NCBI GenBank assembly: GCA_964537995.1
Contig: CAZICW010000001.1
Coordinates: forward strand, 1-64,000
Length of the DNA stretch: 64,000 nt
Reading direction: 5' to 3'
Source of the DNA: JAFLUQ01 sp964537995
GTDB lineage: Bacteria; Bacillota; Clostridia; UMGS1883
In this document: positions 35,617-43,877 of the stretch, piece after piece
How positions within the stretch are numbered: position 1 is the first letter of the stretch
Layout of the letters: each line of letters opens with the position of its first letter
The notes under the pieces: model-generated
What the model was told of the DNA's origin: nothing
Database searches by the model: none
The model's input: only the letters and a program-made list of their open reading frames with translations
Program-made: the position numbers and the translations under genes

Positions 35617-35657
35617 TTAATATCTTTCCTTTCCTTATTTATACGATATTTATTAAA

Positions 35658-35899
35658 TAAAAAGCCCCCGACGCCGTAGCATCAGGGGCGGATTACTCCG
35701 CGGTACCACCCTAATTTATCACTCAATCGAAGCCTTTCGCGCTCCTTGGGGAAGCCCCTCGTCCTCCCCTACTCCGTTCAGGGAGGCCGCTCTGCGGTGA
35801 ACTTCGACAAAGCCCTGCGCACGGTGCTTCCAGCCGCCGGCACCGATTCTCTGGCGCGCTCATCCTTGTCTACTCTCCGCTTCACTGCGTTTCTATTTT
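35658..35899 (-). promoter_or_regulatory. Phenylalanine T-box riboswitch upstream of pheST
   Basis: The minus-strand leader contains the invariant T-box AGGGTGGTACCGCGG (35698-35712). A Stem I has an apical GGTGCC...GGCTGGAAG element, and the predicted specifier triplet UUC (35799-35801) followed by ACC matches phenylalanine. A GC-rich terminator hairpin (GCCCCTGATG.../...CGTCGGGGGC plus T run, 35658-35689) ends it. Uncharged tRNA-Phe should pair with the specifier and T-box bulge and favour antitermination, so pheST is induced when phenylalanine is scarce. Confidence 0.95.
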
Positions 35900-35905
35900 T
35901 TATAT

Positions 35906-35934
35906 ATTTTACCACAAGCATTTTCTTTTTGCAA
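35906..35934 (-). promoter_or_regulatory. Sigma-A promoter of the pheST T-box transcript
   Basis: On the minus strand TTGCAA and TAAAAT are separated by 17 nt, just upstream of Stem I of the T-box. Confidence 0.7.
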
Positions 35935-36028
35935 GAGTTTTTTTAAATTTTGCGAATTATTCTCTGTATTAACCGTCCGCATATACTAATTTACCAAAAT
36001 TTTGCCTAAAAATTTTATTCCGCGGCTA

Positions 36029-36057
36029 TTGACTAAGCAAACGGATAATTATATAAT
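36029..36057 (+). promoter_or_regulatory. Sigma-A promoter of the AraC-type regulator
   Basis: TTGACT and TATAAT are separated by 17 nt, with an AAGGAG ribosome-binding site and ATG about 40 nt downstream. Confidence 0.7.
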
Positions 36058-36102
36058 TAAAATATACAATAAATGCAGTAAGATACAAAAAGGAGTGTGT
36101 TT

Positions 36103-36885
36103 ATGCAATACCCTGAGCTACCCGAGAATTCTCAGCCTCACGTAACATACATTGCTTATCATAAGCCTCGGGACAACAGCTGGGCCTTGGATCGCTGGCT
36201 TGACCACTGGGCTATAATACTTGTCCATGAAGGCTCGATAAGCTGCGAAATCGACAATGCTGTTTCCGTTATAAATTCGGGAGAAATTTTTCTTATGGCT
36301 CCCGGAATATGGCGTAAGGCTTGGGTCAATTCCGACAAATTCGTAATTTCCGCGCTCGACTTCCGTGCGGCGCATTCTCCGTCGCAGACGAAAACGGCCG
36401 TGTTTAAGCCCGCCAATCTCGACGACCTGACGGATATGCTGAAAAGAATGAACTATGTCTACGTTTCCCGTCCCGCCGGCTTCCAAATGGAACTGGACGG
36501 AATGCTGCTGCTGTTTTTGCATCGTCTTTTCTACCGCAGCGAAGTTAAATCCTCGCATCCCGCCGTGGAAAAAATGAAGAAGTACATCATCGAATACTAT
36601 ATGCACCCCATCACGGCAAAGGAGCTTTCGTCGCTCGTCAATCTTGATCCCGCCTACTGCGGCAAGCTGTTCAAGGCGGAGCAGAACTGTACAATTCCTC
36701 AGTACATAAACAAGGTTCGCGTTCAGGTTGCCTGCGAGCTGCTTGACCAGAGCGGCTACGCATTGGACGAAATTGCGTCCATGTGCGGCTTTTGCGACAA
36801 ATTTCACCTCGGCAAAAATTTCAAGGCTCTTATGGGAGTTTCCCCGAAGGTATACGCAAAAATGCGGGCAAGCGAAAAAAAGTAA
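36103..36885 (+). CDS. AraC family transcriptional regulator
   Basis: This 260-residue regulator has an N-terminal cupin-like sensor domain (about 15-130) and a C-terminal double helix-turn-helix AraC domain (about 160-258). The C-terminal half contains TAKELSSLVNLDPAYCGKLFK and the signature ALDEIASMCGFCDKFHLGKNFKALMGVSPKVY. AraC proteins of this layout usually control sugar-use genes in response to a bound sugar. The adjacent genes are housekeeping, so its target is not obvious. The nine-gene sugar-type transport operon 4 kb away is the nearest plausible target. The ATG at 36103 has AAGGAG upstream and an in-frame GTG six bases earlier overlaps that site. Confidence 0.92.
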   Translation: MQYPELPENSQPHVTYIAYHKPRDNSWALDRWLDHWAIILVHEGSISCEIDNAVSVINSGEIFLMAPGIWRKAWVNSDKFVISALDFRAAHSPSQTKTAVFKPANLDDLTDMLKRMNYVYVSRPAGFQMELDGMLLLFLHRLFYRSEVKSSHPAVEKMKKYIIEYYMHPITAKELSSLVNLDPAYCGKLFKAEQNCTIPQYINKVRVQVACELLDQSGYALDEIASMCGFCDKFHLGKNFKALMGVSPKVYAKMRASEKK

Positions 36886-36901
36886 TTACACGGATAATGA
36901 T

Positions 36902-36935
36902 AAATTCCCCGCCGCAAAAGCAGCGGGGAATATTC
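36902..36935. terminator. Hairpin between the AraC gene and purA
   Basis: A TTCCCCGC/GCGGGGAA stem lies between the two converging genes. The T tracts are weak on both sides, so termination is likely but inefficient. Confidence 0.45.
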
Positions 36936-36957
36936 ATGCTTCCGAAATCGTTTGATT

Positions 36958-38229
36958 TTATCTGTACAGAATATTGGTTCTGTCCGGGCCCACGCCGACC
37001 ATTGAAACCTTTGTCCCGCAAAGCTCCTCGATACGTTCAACGTATTTTCGTGCATTTTCGGGAAGCTCCTCATAGCTCTTTACGCCGCTGATGTCTTCAT
37101 CCCAGCCGGGCATCGTTTCGTATACAGGCTCACATTCCGCCAGAATTTCGAGTGAATACGGAAATTCGGTAAGAATTTCTCCTCTGTACTTATACGCCGT
37201 GCAGATTTTCAGCTCGCCAAGTCCCGTAAGCGGGTCAATCTTGTTAAGCGCAATGCTGCCAAGCCCGCTTGTGCGTACCGCAAACCTGACGATAACCGCG
37301 TCAAACCAGCCGCAGCGTCTGGGACGGCCTGTCGTTGTTCCAAATTCTCCGCCGCGGTTACGTATGGCTTCGCCGATTTCGTCATCCAGCTCGGTCGGGA
37401 ACGGTCCCTTTCCGACACGCGTTGTATAGCCCTTCGCAACGCCGATGCACTCGTCAATCATGGTAGGGCCGACTCCGCTGCCGATACAGGCCCCGCCGCT
37501 GACGGGATGAGATGATGTTACATAAGGATATGTTCCGAGGTCAACGTCCAGAAGCGTCGCCTGCGCGCCCTCGAAAAGCACTTTTTTGCCCGCCTTTATC
37601 GCATTGTTCAACAGAACCGTGCAGTCATCCATAAACGGACGCAGTCTCTCGGCATAGCCGACGTACTCCTCAACATAGTCCTCGTATCTGAGCGGCTGCC
37701 CGCCGTACACTCTTTCGATGAAAAGATTCTTTATTTCCAGATTTTCCTTAAAGCGGCGGCGGAAAAGCTTCTCGTCAACAAATTCGTGCATACGTATTCC
37801 GCTTCTCTCCGCCTTGTCCATATAGCACGGCCCGATTCCGCGCTTTGTTGTTCCAAGCTCAGCCGCGCCGCGCATTTTTTCTCCCAAGCCGTCCAGCGCG
37901 ATATGGTACGGAAGAATTATGTGCGCTCTCGCGTCGATTTTAAGCCCCGAGACGTCAACTCCGCAGGAGGTCAGCGTATCTATTTCCTCAAGCAGAACCT
38001 TCGGGTCAACGACAACTCCGTTTCCGATCAAGCAAAGACAGCCCTTGTGGAGAATGCCCGAAGGGATAAGATGCAGCTTATATTGTTTCCCGTGCGCCTG
38101 AACGGTGTGTCCGGCATTGTTTCCGCCCTGCGAGCGCACAACGACATCGCTTTGCTCCGCCAGAATGTCAATAAATTTTCCTTTGCCTTCGTCGCCCCAC
38201 TGAGTGCCCATTATCACTTTTGCGAACAT
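36958..38229 (-). CDS. purA: Adenylosuccinate synthetase
   Basis: PurA joins aspartate to IMP with GTP, the first committed step to AMP. The 423-residue protein begins with the GTP-binding GTQWGDEGKGK and the NNAGHT motif. It also contains GTTKRGIGPCYMDKAERSGIR and the FGTTTGRPRRCGWFD region. The ATG at 38229 has GGGAGG at proper spacing. An upstream in-frame extension of 14 residues has no ribosome-binding site. It is monocistronic, from a promoter with a perfect 16-nt palindrome just downstream of the predicted start point. Confidence 0.98.
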   Translation of the reverse strand: MFAKVIMGTQWGDEGKGKFIDILAEQSDVVVRSQGGNNAGHTVQAHGKQYKLHLIPSGILHKGCLCLIGNGVVVDPKVLLEEIDTLTSCGVDVSGLKIDARAHIILPYHIALDGLGEKMRGAAELGTTKRGIGPCYMDKAERSGIRMHEFVDEKLFRRRFKENLEIKNLFIERVYGGQPLRYEDYVEEYVGYAERLRPFMDDCTVLLNNAIKAGKKVLFEGAQATLLDVDLGTYPYVTSSHPVSGGACIGSGVGPTMIDECIGVAKGYTTRVGKGPFPTELDDEIGEAIRNRGGEFGTTTGRPRRCGWFDAVIVRFAVRTSGLGSIALNKIDPLTGLGELKICTAYKYRGEILTEFPYSLEILAECEPVYETMPGWDEDISGVKSYEELPENARKYVERIEELCGTKVSMVGVGPDRTNILYR

Positions 38230-38256
38230 AAAAATTCCTCCCGAAAGTTTCTTTAA

Positions 38257-38272
38257 TGTGCATTTTTGCACA
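38257..38272. promoter_or_regulatory. Palindrome in the purA 5' leader, possible operator
   Basis: TGTGCATTTTTGCACA is a near-perfect inverted repeat (TGTGCA arms). It begins a few bases after the predicted purA transcription start. It could be an operator or a small leader hairpin. It is not the PURbox of Bacillus PurR. Confidence 0.4.
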
Positions 38273-38282
38273 GTACTTTTAT

Positions 38283-38311
38283 ATTATAGCAAAAATTTGC
38301 GAAAAAATCAA
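38283..38311 (-). promoter_or_regulatory. Sigma-A promoter of purA
   Basis: On the minus strand TTGATT and TATAAT are separated by 17 nt. It is divergent from the argC promoter, with the two -35 boxes 20 nt apart. Confidence 0.7.
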
Positions 38312-38331
38312 CAATTATTTTAAAAAAGGAC

Positions 38332-38360
38332 TTGCAATTTTATGCGCGGGGCTGTATAAT
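38332..38360 (+). promoter_or_regulatory. Sigma-A promoter of the argC operon
   Basis: TTGCAA and TATAAT are separated by 17 nt. An AT-rich partially symmetric stretch over and after the -10 might hold an ArgR site, but I cannot show it. Confidence 0.65.
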
Positions 38361-38409
38361 TATAAATCATCTGTAAATCATACGAACTTTATGAAAGGAG
38401 TGAAGCCGC

Positions 38410-39456
38410 ATGGCTTCTGTAAGAGTCGGCATTTTCGGTGCCACGGGCTACGCCGGAATCGAAGCTGTACGTCTGCTTTCCCGTCATGAGGGCTGCGAGC
38501 TGACAATGCTTGTTTCCCAAACCTTCAAGGGTCAGAAAATCAGCGACGTTTATCAAAGCCTGAGAGGAATTTGCGATTTGGTATGCGAGGAGCTTAACGT
38601 CGAAGAAGCTGCGCGCCGCTGCGACGTCGTGTTCACGGCTCTGCCGCACGGAGCCTCGAAGGAGGTTATTCCGTCGCTTTACGACGCCGGTCTCAGAATC
38701 ATAGACCTGAGCGGAGATTTCCGATACAATGACGCCAAGGTATACGAGGAATGGTACGGTCAGCCGCACAGCGCGCCGGAGCTTTTGAAGCAGTCGGTTT
38801 ACGGTCTGTGCGAGCTGCACAGAGAGGAAATTAAAAAAACAAGGCTTGTCGGCAATCCGGGCTGCTATACGACCTGTTCCATACTGGGGCTTGCGCCGCT
38901 CGTCAAGAACGGGCTTATAGACAATTCCTCGATTATAATCGACGCAAAAAGCGGCGTAAGCGGAGCCGGACGCGGTTTGGCGCTCGATTACCACTTCTGC
39001 GAATGTACGGAAAATATGAAAGCCTATAAGCTCGGCACCCATCGGCACACAAGCGAAATCGAGCAGGAGCTCGGACTGCTTGCCGGCGAGGAAATCAGGC
39101 TCTCGTTCAGTCCTCATCTTGTTCCCATGAAGCGCGGCATTTTCGCCACCTGCTACGCAAACCTCGAAAGCGGCGCTTCTCAGGATGAGCTTGTCGAACT
39201 GTACAGGGATTTTTACCGGGACGAATATTTTGTCCGCGTATACGACAGCGGCAAGCTGCCCGAAAGCAACCATGTCGCGGGGAGCAACTTCGTTGACATC
39301 GGTCTTGTCGTTGACAAAAGGCTTAACAGGGTTATTGTTGTCAGCGCAATCGACAATCTTGTCAAGGGCGCGGCGGGGCAGGCGGTTCAGAACATGAATC
39401 TTATGTTCGGTCTGGACGAAAGATGCGGTCTGCTTCAGGCGGGACTTTATCTGTAA
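38410..39456 (+). CDS. argC: N-acetyl-gamma-glutamyl-phosphate reductase
   Basis: ArgC is the NADPH-dependent third enzyme of arginine synthesis, reducing N-acetylglutamyl phosphate to the semialdehyde. The 348-residue protein has the Rossmann motif GATGYAGIEAVRLL (14-28). The active-site cysteine motif GNPGCYTT lies near 152-159, and the KSGVSGAGRG and HRHTSEIEQE segments near 180-225 follow. AAAGGAG precedes the ATG. It is the first gene of an operon with argB, 12 nt downstream. Confidence 0.98.
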   Translation: MASVRVGIFGATGYAGIEAVRLLSRHEGCELTMLVSQTFKGQKISDVYQSLRGICDLVCEELNVEEAARRCDVVFTALPHGASKEVIPSLYDAGLRIIDLSGDFRYNDAKVYEEWYGQPHSAPELLKQSVYGLCELHREEIKKTRLVGNPGCYTTCSILGLAPLVKNGLIDNSSIIIDAKSGVSGAGRGLALDYHFCECTENMKAYKLGTHRHTSEIEQELGLLAGEEIRLSFSPHLVPMKRGIFATCYANLESGASQDELVELYRDFYRDEYFVRVYDSGKLPESNHVAGSNFVDIGLVVDKRLNRVIVVSAIDNLVKGAAGQAVQNMNLMFGLDERCGLLQAGLYL

Positions 39457-39468
39457 AGGAGGATCTGC

Positions 39469-40332
39469 ATGGAAGAACTGATAAAAAAAGCGGGCATATT
39501 GATTGAAGCCCTTCCCTACATACAGCAGCTCAGCGGCAAAACCATAGTCATAAAATACGGCGGCAACGCCATGGTAAGCGACGAGCTTCGCCGTTCGGTC
39601 ATGGAGGACGTGACGCTGCTGAAATTTGTCGGCGCAAATCCGATTATCGTTCACGGCGGCGGGCCCGACATTACCGACGCACTGAAGGTATATAACATTG
39701 AAAGCCGTTTCATTAACGGGCTTCGCTATACCGACGAAGCCGCAATGCAGGTCGCGCAGATGGCGCTTGTCGGCAAAACAAACAAGGCCGTGGTTTCCAC
39801 GATAAACGCCATGGGCGGCAAAGCAATCGGGCTTTGCGGAATTGACGGCTCCATTATAAAATGCAAAAAGAAAACAGTCCTTGTAGACGGAGTTGAGCAG
39901 GACTTAGGCTATGTCGGCGAAGTGACGGACGTTGACACGCACGTTATCGAGCTTATAGGCGACGACCGTTACATTCCCGTAATTGCGCCGATAGGCACTG
40001 ACGACAACGCCGTGAGCTACAATATAAACGCCGACACCGCCGCTTCCGCGGTTGCGGCGGCTCTCGGAGCGGAAAAGCTTATTTTCCTCACCGATACGGA
40101 GGGAGTAAAGGACGAGCATGGCGATATAATTTACGAAATGACAAGGAAAAAGGCGCTTTCGCTGATTGACGGCGGCACTATAAGCGGAGGAATGATTCCC
40201 AAGGTTCTCGGCTGCCTTGACGCGATAAAGGCGGGAGTAAACCGCGTGCATATTATCGACGGGCGTATACCGCACTGTCTCTTGCTTGAAATATTTACCA
40301 ACACCGGTATAGGCACGATGATTACAAAGTGA
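39469..40332 (+). CDS. argB: Acetylglutamate kinase
   Basis: ArgB phosphorylates N-acetylglutamate, the second step of arginine synthesis. The 287-residue amino-acid kinase fold shows KTIVIKYGGNAM (24-35), the VHGGGPDI substrate loop near 63-70, NADTAASAVAAALGAEKL and LTDTEGV in the nucleotide site. A short N-terminal helix extension precedes the first strand. In arginine-inhibited enzymes such an extension mediates hexamer formation, so feedback control is possible. No argJ, argD or argF is in the window. Confidence 0.98.
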   Translation: MEELIKKAGILIEALPYIQQLSGKTIVIKYGGNAMVSDELRRSVMEDVTLLKFVGANPIIVHGGGPDITDALKVYNIESRFINGLRYTDEAAMQVAQMALVGKTNKAVVSTINAMGGKAIGLCGIDGSIIKCKKKTVLVDGVEQDLGYVGEVTDVDTHVIELIGDDRYIPVIAPIGTDDNAVSYNINADTAASAVAAALGAEKLIFLTDTEGVKDEHGDIIYEMTRKKALSLIDGGTISGGMIPKVLGCLDAIKAGVNRVHIIDGRIPHCLLLEIFTNTGIGTMITK

Positions 40333-40347
40333 CGGGAGGCGAAGCTT

Positions 40348-40683
40348 ATGCTGTTCGGCAAAAAAAGAAAGGAGCTTCAGGCGGAGCAAGAGGCGCAAAA
40401 AGCAATCCTTGAACGCATACGGAACCGAAAGGTGCTTTATGTCGCAAGCCGCGACGAGGGCGGCGAAACCATACTTTGCCGCGAAGCCGTGATAAACATT
40501 ATCGACGAAAAGGAAATCGCAATCTATTCCGAAAACCGCGAGGTGCTGCGTATGGAGCTTTCAAAGGCAAAGCTCGGCGAGCTTATGAGTCTCGGCGGAG
40601 CAATAATAAGCGGCGAGGACGTGAACGGGCGGCAAATCAGTGTCGTCGCGTATTATACAAGCGACATACAGAGGGAAAGATAG
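40348..40683 (+). CDS. Hypothetical protein, argB-sigK interval
   Basis: I do not recognise this 111-residue protein. It starts with a strongly charged helix (about 5-28, Lys/Glu/Gln-rich, likely coiled coil). A predicted beta-rich part follows with the strands KVLYVAS, AVINIIDEKEIAIYS, SVVAYYTSD. There is no signal peptide or membrane segment. GGGAGG gives a firm ATG. It lies 15 nt after argB and is probably co-transcribed. sigK begins 82 nt later from a separate candidate promoter. Codon use resembles its neighbours, so I treat it as a real gene of unknown role. Confidence 0.7.
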   Translation: MLFGKKRKELQAEQEAQKAILERIRNRKVLYVASRDEGGETILCREAVINIIDEKEIAIYSENREVLRMELSKAKLGELMSLGGAIISGEDVNGRQISVVAYYTSDIQRER

Positions 40684-40713
40684 ACCTCCCTCCCCCCAAA
40701 AATCAATAAAAGT

Positions 40714-40741
40714 AACATTTTCCCTCCCCAAAGCATAATAT
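40714..40741 (+). promoter_or_regulatory. Candidate sigma-E promoter of sigK
   Basis: AACATT, a 14-nt spacer and CATAATAT are placed to start transcription just before the GGGAGG ribosome-binding site of sigK. In Bacillus sigK is transcribed by sigma-E with SpoIIID. The match is partial. Confidence 0.4.
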
Positions 40742-40765
40742 GCTTCCATAGGGAGGTTTTTTATC

Positions 40766-41434
40766 ATGCTTTTGTCCGTACTGCTGGAGTGTCTCGGCTC
40801 ACTGTTCGTAACGGGACAGCTCCGCGATGCCTGCTTTCCGCAGCCGCTGAGCCGCGAGGAGGAAGAAAGGTACATCGCCCTTATGAGCGAGGGTGACCGC
40901 GCCGCGCGCAATATCCTTATTGAACACAATCTGAGACTTGTGGCGCATATAGTCAAAAAATACGCCGATTCGTCCAATGGCGACGACCTGATTTCCATAG
41001 GCACAATAGGGCTGATAAAAGGCGTAAATTCCTTTGACAGAGAAAAAAGTCCCAAGCTTTCGACCTATGTTTCAAGGTGTATTGAAAATGAAATTCTTAT
41101 GAGCTTGCGCAAGGAAAAGAAGTATCAATGCCAGGTATCTCTTCAGGAGCCTATAGGCTTTGACGCCGACGGCAACGAGGTCAGTCTCATTGACGTTTTG
41201 CAGGCTGAAAACGAGGAAATATGCGAGGAAATAGACAAGCGTAATATGATTAAACGAATAATGGGCAAGCTGAAAGCCCTTCTTTCCGACCGCGAGCGGG
41301 AGATTATCGCTCTGCGCTACGGTCTCGGCGGCGGCGACCCTCTTACACAGCGCGAGGTTGCGGGGAAGCTCGGCATAAGCCGTTCGTATGTGTCGCGCAT
41401 TGAGAAAAAGGCGCTTTGCCGGCTGCGGGAGTGA
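40766..41434 (+). CDS. sigK: RNA polymerase sporulation sigma factor sigma-K
   Basis: SigK is the late mother-cell sigma factor. The 222-residue protein has a short hydrophobic pro-sequence (about 1-20, VLLECLGSLFVTG) of the kind removed by SpoIVFB. FPQPLSREEEERYI follows, then region 2 (GDDLISIGTIGLIKGVNSFD, near 72-91) and region 4 helix-turn-helix (TQREVAGKLGISRSYVSRIEKKAL, near 193-216). The gene is uninterrupted, so no skin prophage excision is needed. A SpoIVFB-like protease is encoded 25 kb upstream in the same window. A strong terminator follows. Confidence 0.95.
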   Translation: MLLSVLLECLGSLFVTGQLRDACFPQPLSREEEERYIALMSEGDRAARNILIEHNLRLVAHIVKKYADSSNGDDLISIGTIGLIKGVNSFDREKSPKLSTYVSRCIENEILMSLRKEKKYQCQVSLQEPIGFDADGNEVSLIDVLQAENEEICEEIDKRNMIKRIMGKLKALLSDREREIIALRYGLGGGDPLTQREVAGKLGISRSYVSRIEKKALCRLRE

Positions 41435-41471
41435 AAAAGCGGGAAACGCCGGCAGCCTTCCGTATAAAATA

Positions 41472-41524
41472 AAGACCGTCTAAGACGTACATTACGGGAA
41501 TGTCGTCTTGGGCGGTTTTTTTAA
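41472..41524 (+). terminator. Terminator of sigK
   Basis: A long stem, ACCGTCTAAGACGTACATT paired with AATGTCGTCTTGGGCGGT, is followed by T7. Confidence 0.85.
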
Positions 41525-41562
41525 AAATCCTTCCGTTTTATGCCCGAACTTCAAATTTTTCC

Positions 41563-41591
41563 TTTACTTTTAGGATTTGATGTGCTATAAT
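41563..41591 (+). promoter_or_regulatory. Sigma-A promoter of the aminotransferase-trpS-tagO segment
   Basis: TTTACT and TATAAT are separated by 17 nt. GAGG and the start codon of the aminotransferase follow within about 35 nt. Confidence 0.55.
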
Positions 41592-41627
41592 GAGGTTAAT
41601 ATTATTATAGTTGAGGACTGATTGACT

Positions 41628-42821
41628 ATGGAAAATACAATTTTTGCCGACCGCGCGGCAAAGCTGTCGGGCAGCGCGATACGGGCAACCTTTAAGCTTC
41701 TTGCCGACCCTTCGATAATTTCCTTTGCCGGAGGAGCGCCGTCGCCCGATATTTTCCCTTGCCGTGAGCTTGAGGAAATATCGGCGAGGATTTTCCGCGA
41801 CAACGGAAGCACGGCGTTGCAGTACGGAATAACCGAGGGATACGCGCCGCTGATTGACTTTGTGAAGGCGCGTCTTGTAAAGCAGGGCGTAATTACCGAA
41901 AACGACAGCGTCATAATAACCACGGGCGGACAGCAGGTAATCGACTTGGCTTCGCGCGCTCTTGTGAACGAAGGGGATTTGGTTGCGGTTGAACGTCCGA
42001 GCTTCGTCGGAGGACTGAACTGCTTCCGCAGCTACAACGCGCGTATGGCGGAAATTCCCGTTGAGGATGACGGCGTCAGCACCGACGCCCTTGAGGAGCT
42101 GCTTAATACCGAAAGGATTAAGCTGCTATACACAATCCCGACCTTCCAAAATCCCAGCGGCATAACAATGAGTCTCGCAAAGCGGAAACGGCTTTTGGAG
42201 CTTGCCGACAAATACGATTTCTATATTTTGGAGGATAATCCCTACGGCGAGCTGCGATACGCCGGCAGCGACGTTCCCACGATAAAAAGTATGGACGAAA
42301 GCGGCAGGGTTATTTACGCGGGCAGCTTCAGCAAAATTCTCTCGCCCGGACTCCGTATCGGTTTTTCAAGCGCAAGAGCCGATATTCTTGAAAAAATGGT
42401 TGTAATAAAGCAAATCACGGACGTTCACACTCCCGTTCTGACACAGATGATTGCGCATGAATTCGTATCGCGCTTCGACCTTGAGGCGCACATTCTTAAA
42501 AGCCGTGAGCTTTACGGGCATAAATGCGGCGTAATGCTTGCCGAAATGGACAAATGCTTCCCCGATTACTGCTCCTATACGCGTCCGCAGGGCGGAATCT
42601 TCCTTTGGTGCACTCTTCCCGACCGTTTCGATTCCAAGGAGCTGTTTAACATGGGCGTTGAAAACAAGGTTGCCTTTGTCCCCGGCGACAGCTGCATGGC
42701 AGATATGAACAAGAAATACTCCTCGTTCCGTCTGAATTTCTCAAATACGGCGGACGATAAAATTATAAGCGGAATCCGAACCCTTGCAAGGGTTATCGAA
42801 GAAGCGGATAAGTCATTTTAA
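41628..42821 (+). CDS. PLP-dependent aminotransferase, class I/II (2-aminoadipate/MocR-like)
   Basis: This 397-residue fold-type I PLP enzyme resembles LysN/AruH-type aminotransferases that accept aromatic, 2-aminoadipate or branched substrates. It has ISFAGGAPSPDIFP at the N-terminus, a TTGGQQVIDL motif and ENPYGELRY-like DNPYGELRY. The Schiff-base lysine is in GSFSKILSPGLRIGF near 227-241, and the C-terminal arginine motif is SFRLNFSN. It lacks the GntR helix-turn-helix of true MocR regulators. The ATG at 41628 is about 11 nt from GAGG. A TTG two codons earlier is also possible. The precise substrate is unknown. Confidence 0.92.
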   Translation: MENTIFADRAAKLSGSAIRATFKLLADPSIISFAGGAPSPDIFPCRELEEISARIFRDNGSTALQYGITEGYAPLIDFVKARLVKQGVITENDSVIITTGGQQVIDLASRALVNEGDLVAVERPSFVGGLNCFRSYNARMAEIPVEDDGVSTDALEELLNTERIKLLYTIPTFQNPSGITMSLAKRKRLLELADKYDFYILEDNPYGELRYAGSDVPTIKSMDESGRVIYAGSFSKILSPGLRIGFSSARADILEKMVVIKQITDVHTPVLTQMIAHEFVSRFDLEAHILKSRELYGHKCGVMLAEMDKCFPDYCSYTRPQGGIFLWCTLPDRFDSKELFNMGVENKVAFVPGDSCMADMNKKYSSFRLNFSNTADDKIISGIRTLARVIEEADKSF

Positions 42822-42857
42822 TCCGCGAAGCACAGCAACAATAAAGGACTGATATAA

Positions 42858-43865
42858 ATGATAGGCGACAAAAAAGTTATATTTTCGGGCATACAGCCCT
42901 CAGGTGACAGCATAACCCTCGGAAATTACCTCGGCGCGCTGCGCAACTGGGTCAAGCTTCAGGATGAATACAACTGCGTTTACAGCATTGTGGATATGCA
43001 CGCCATAACCGTGCGGCAGGAGCCGGCAAAGCTGCGGGCAAACACGGTTTCACTGCTGGCGCAGTACATCGCGGCCGGGCTGGATCCCGAAAAAAGCATA
43101 ATGTTCATTCAAAGTCACGTTCCCGCTCACGCGGAGCTGACATGGATTCTCAACTGTTTTACCCAGATGGGCGAACTCAGCCGTATGACGCAGTTCAAGG
43201 ACAAAAGCCGCAAGCACGCCGACAACGTAAACGCCGGTCTGTTCGACTATCCCGTTTTAATGGCGTGCGACATTTTGCTTTATCAGGCGGACATGGTTCC
43301 CGTCGGTACGGATCAAAAGCAGCACATAGAGCTTTCGCGCGACATAGCGCAACGCTTTAACGGGCTTTACGGAAATGTTTTCACGATTCCCGAGCCGTAC
43401 ATCGCTCCTCAGAGTGACGGCTCAAAAATCAAGAGTCTTCAGGATCCGAAGGTCAAAATGAGCAAAAGCGACCCGAATCCCAACGGCTGCATTATGCTGC
43501 TCGACCCGCCGGAGGTTATAATAAAAAAGATTAAGCGCGCCGTAACCGATTCCGACGCCGAGGTTGTCTACCGCGAGGGCAAGGACGGAGTGAACAATCT
43601 GCTGACAATTTATTCCGCCGTAACCGGAAGCTCCATCGCCGAAGCGGAAAAGGAATTTTCGGGCTGCGGCTACGGGGCTTTCAAGGCTGCCGTCGGCGAA
43701 GCGGCCGCCGAGTATTTGCGTCCGATACAGGAGCGCTATAAGGAGCTTATGGACAACAAAGACTATCTTGAAGCCGTATACAAAAACGGAGCCGAACGCG
43801 CAAGCCGCATAGCGGAAAGGACGCTTGCGAAAGTCATGAAAAAAGTGGGCTTTGTGCCAAGATAA
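42858..43865 (+). CDS. trpS: Tryptophan-tRNA ligase
   Basis: TrpS is a class I aminoacyl-tRNA synthetase that charges tRNA-Trp. The 335-residue length is usual. The HIGH-equivalent PSGDSITLGNYLGAL (13-27) is followed by DMHAITVRQ. The GTDQKQHIELSRDIAQRFN segment (near 152-170) and the KMSKSDPN signature loop (near 199-206) are present. AAAGGA precedes the ATG. It lies 36 nt after the aminotransferase and 12 nt before the TagO-like gene. The short upstream gap leaves no room for a T-box. Confidence 0.98.
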   Translation: MIGDKKVIFSGIQPSGDSITLGNYLGALRNWVKLQDEYNCVYSIVDMHAITVRQEPAKLRANTVSLLAQYIAAGLDPEKSIMFIQSHVPAHAELTWILNCFTQMGELSRMTQFKDKSRKHADNVNAGLFDYPVLMACDILLYQADMVPVGTDQKQHIELSRDIAQRFNGLYGNVFTIPEPYIAPQSDGSKIKSLQDPKVKMSKSDPNPNGCIMLLDPPEVIIKKIKRAVTDSDAEVVYREGKDGVNNLLTIYSAVTGSSIAEAEKEFSGCGYGAFKAAVGEAAAEYLRPIQERYKELMDNKDYLEAVYKNGAERASRIAERTLAKVMKKVGFVPR

Positions 43866-43877
43866 AGGAAGTGCGTC

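Noticed and set aside
40766..41434. Skin-element insertion in sigK
   Set aside because: The coding sequence is continuous with all regions present, and no recombinase gene is near.
42822..42857. T-box or attenuator before trpS
   Set aside because: The gap is only 36 nt and contains nothing but a ribosome-binding site.
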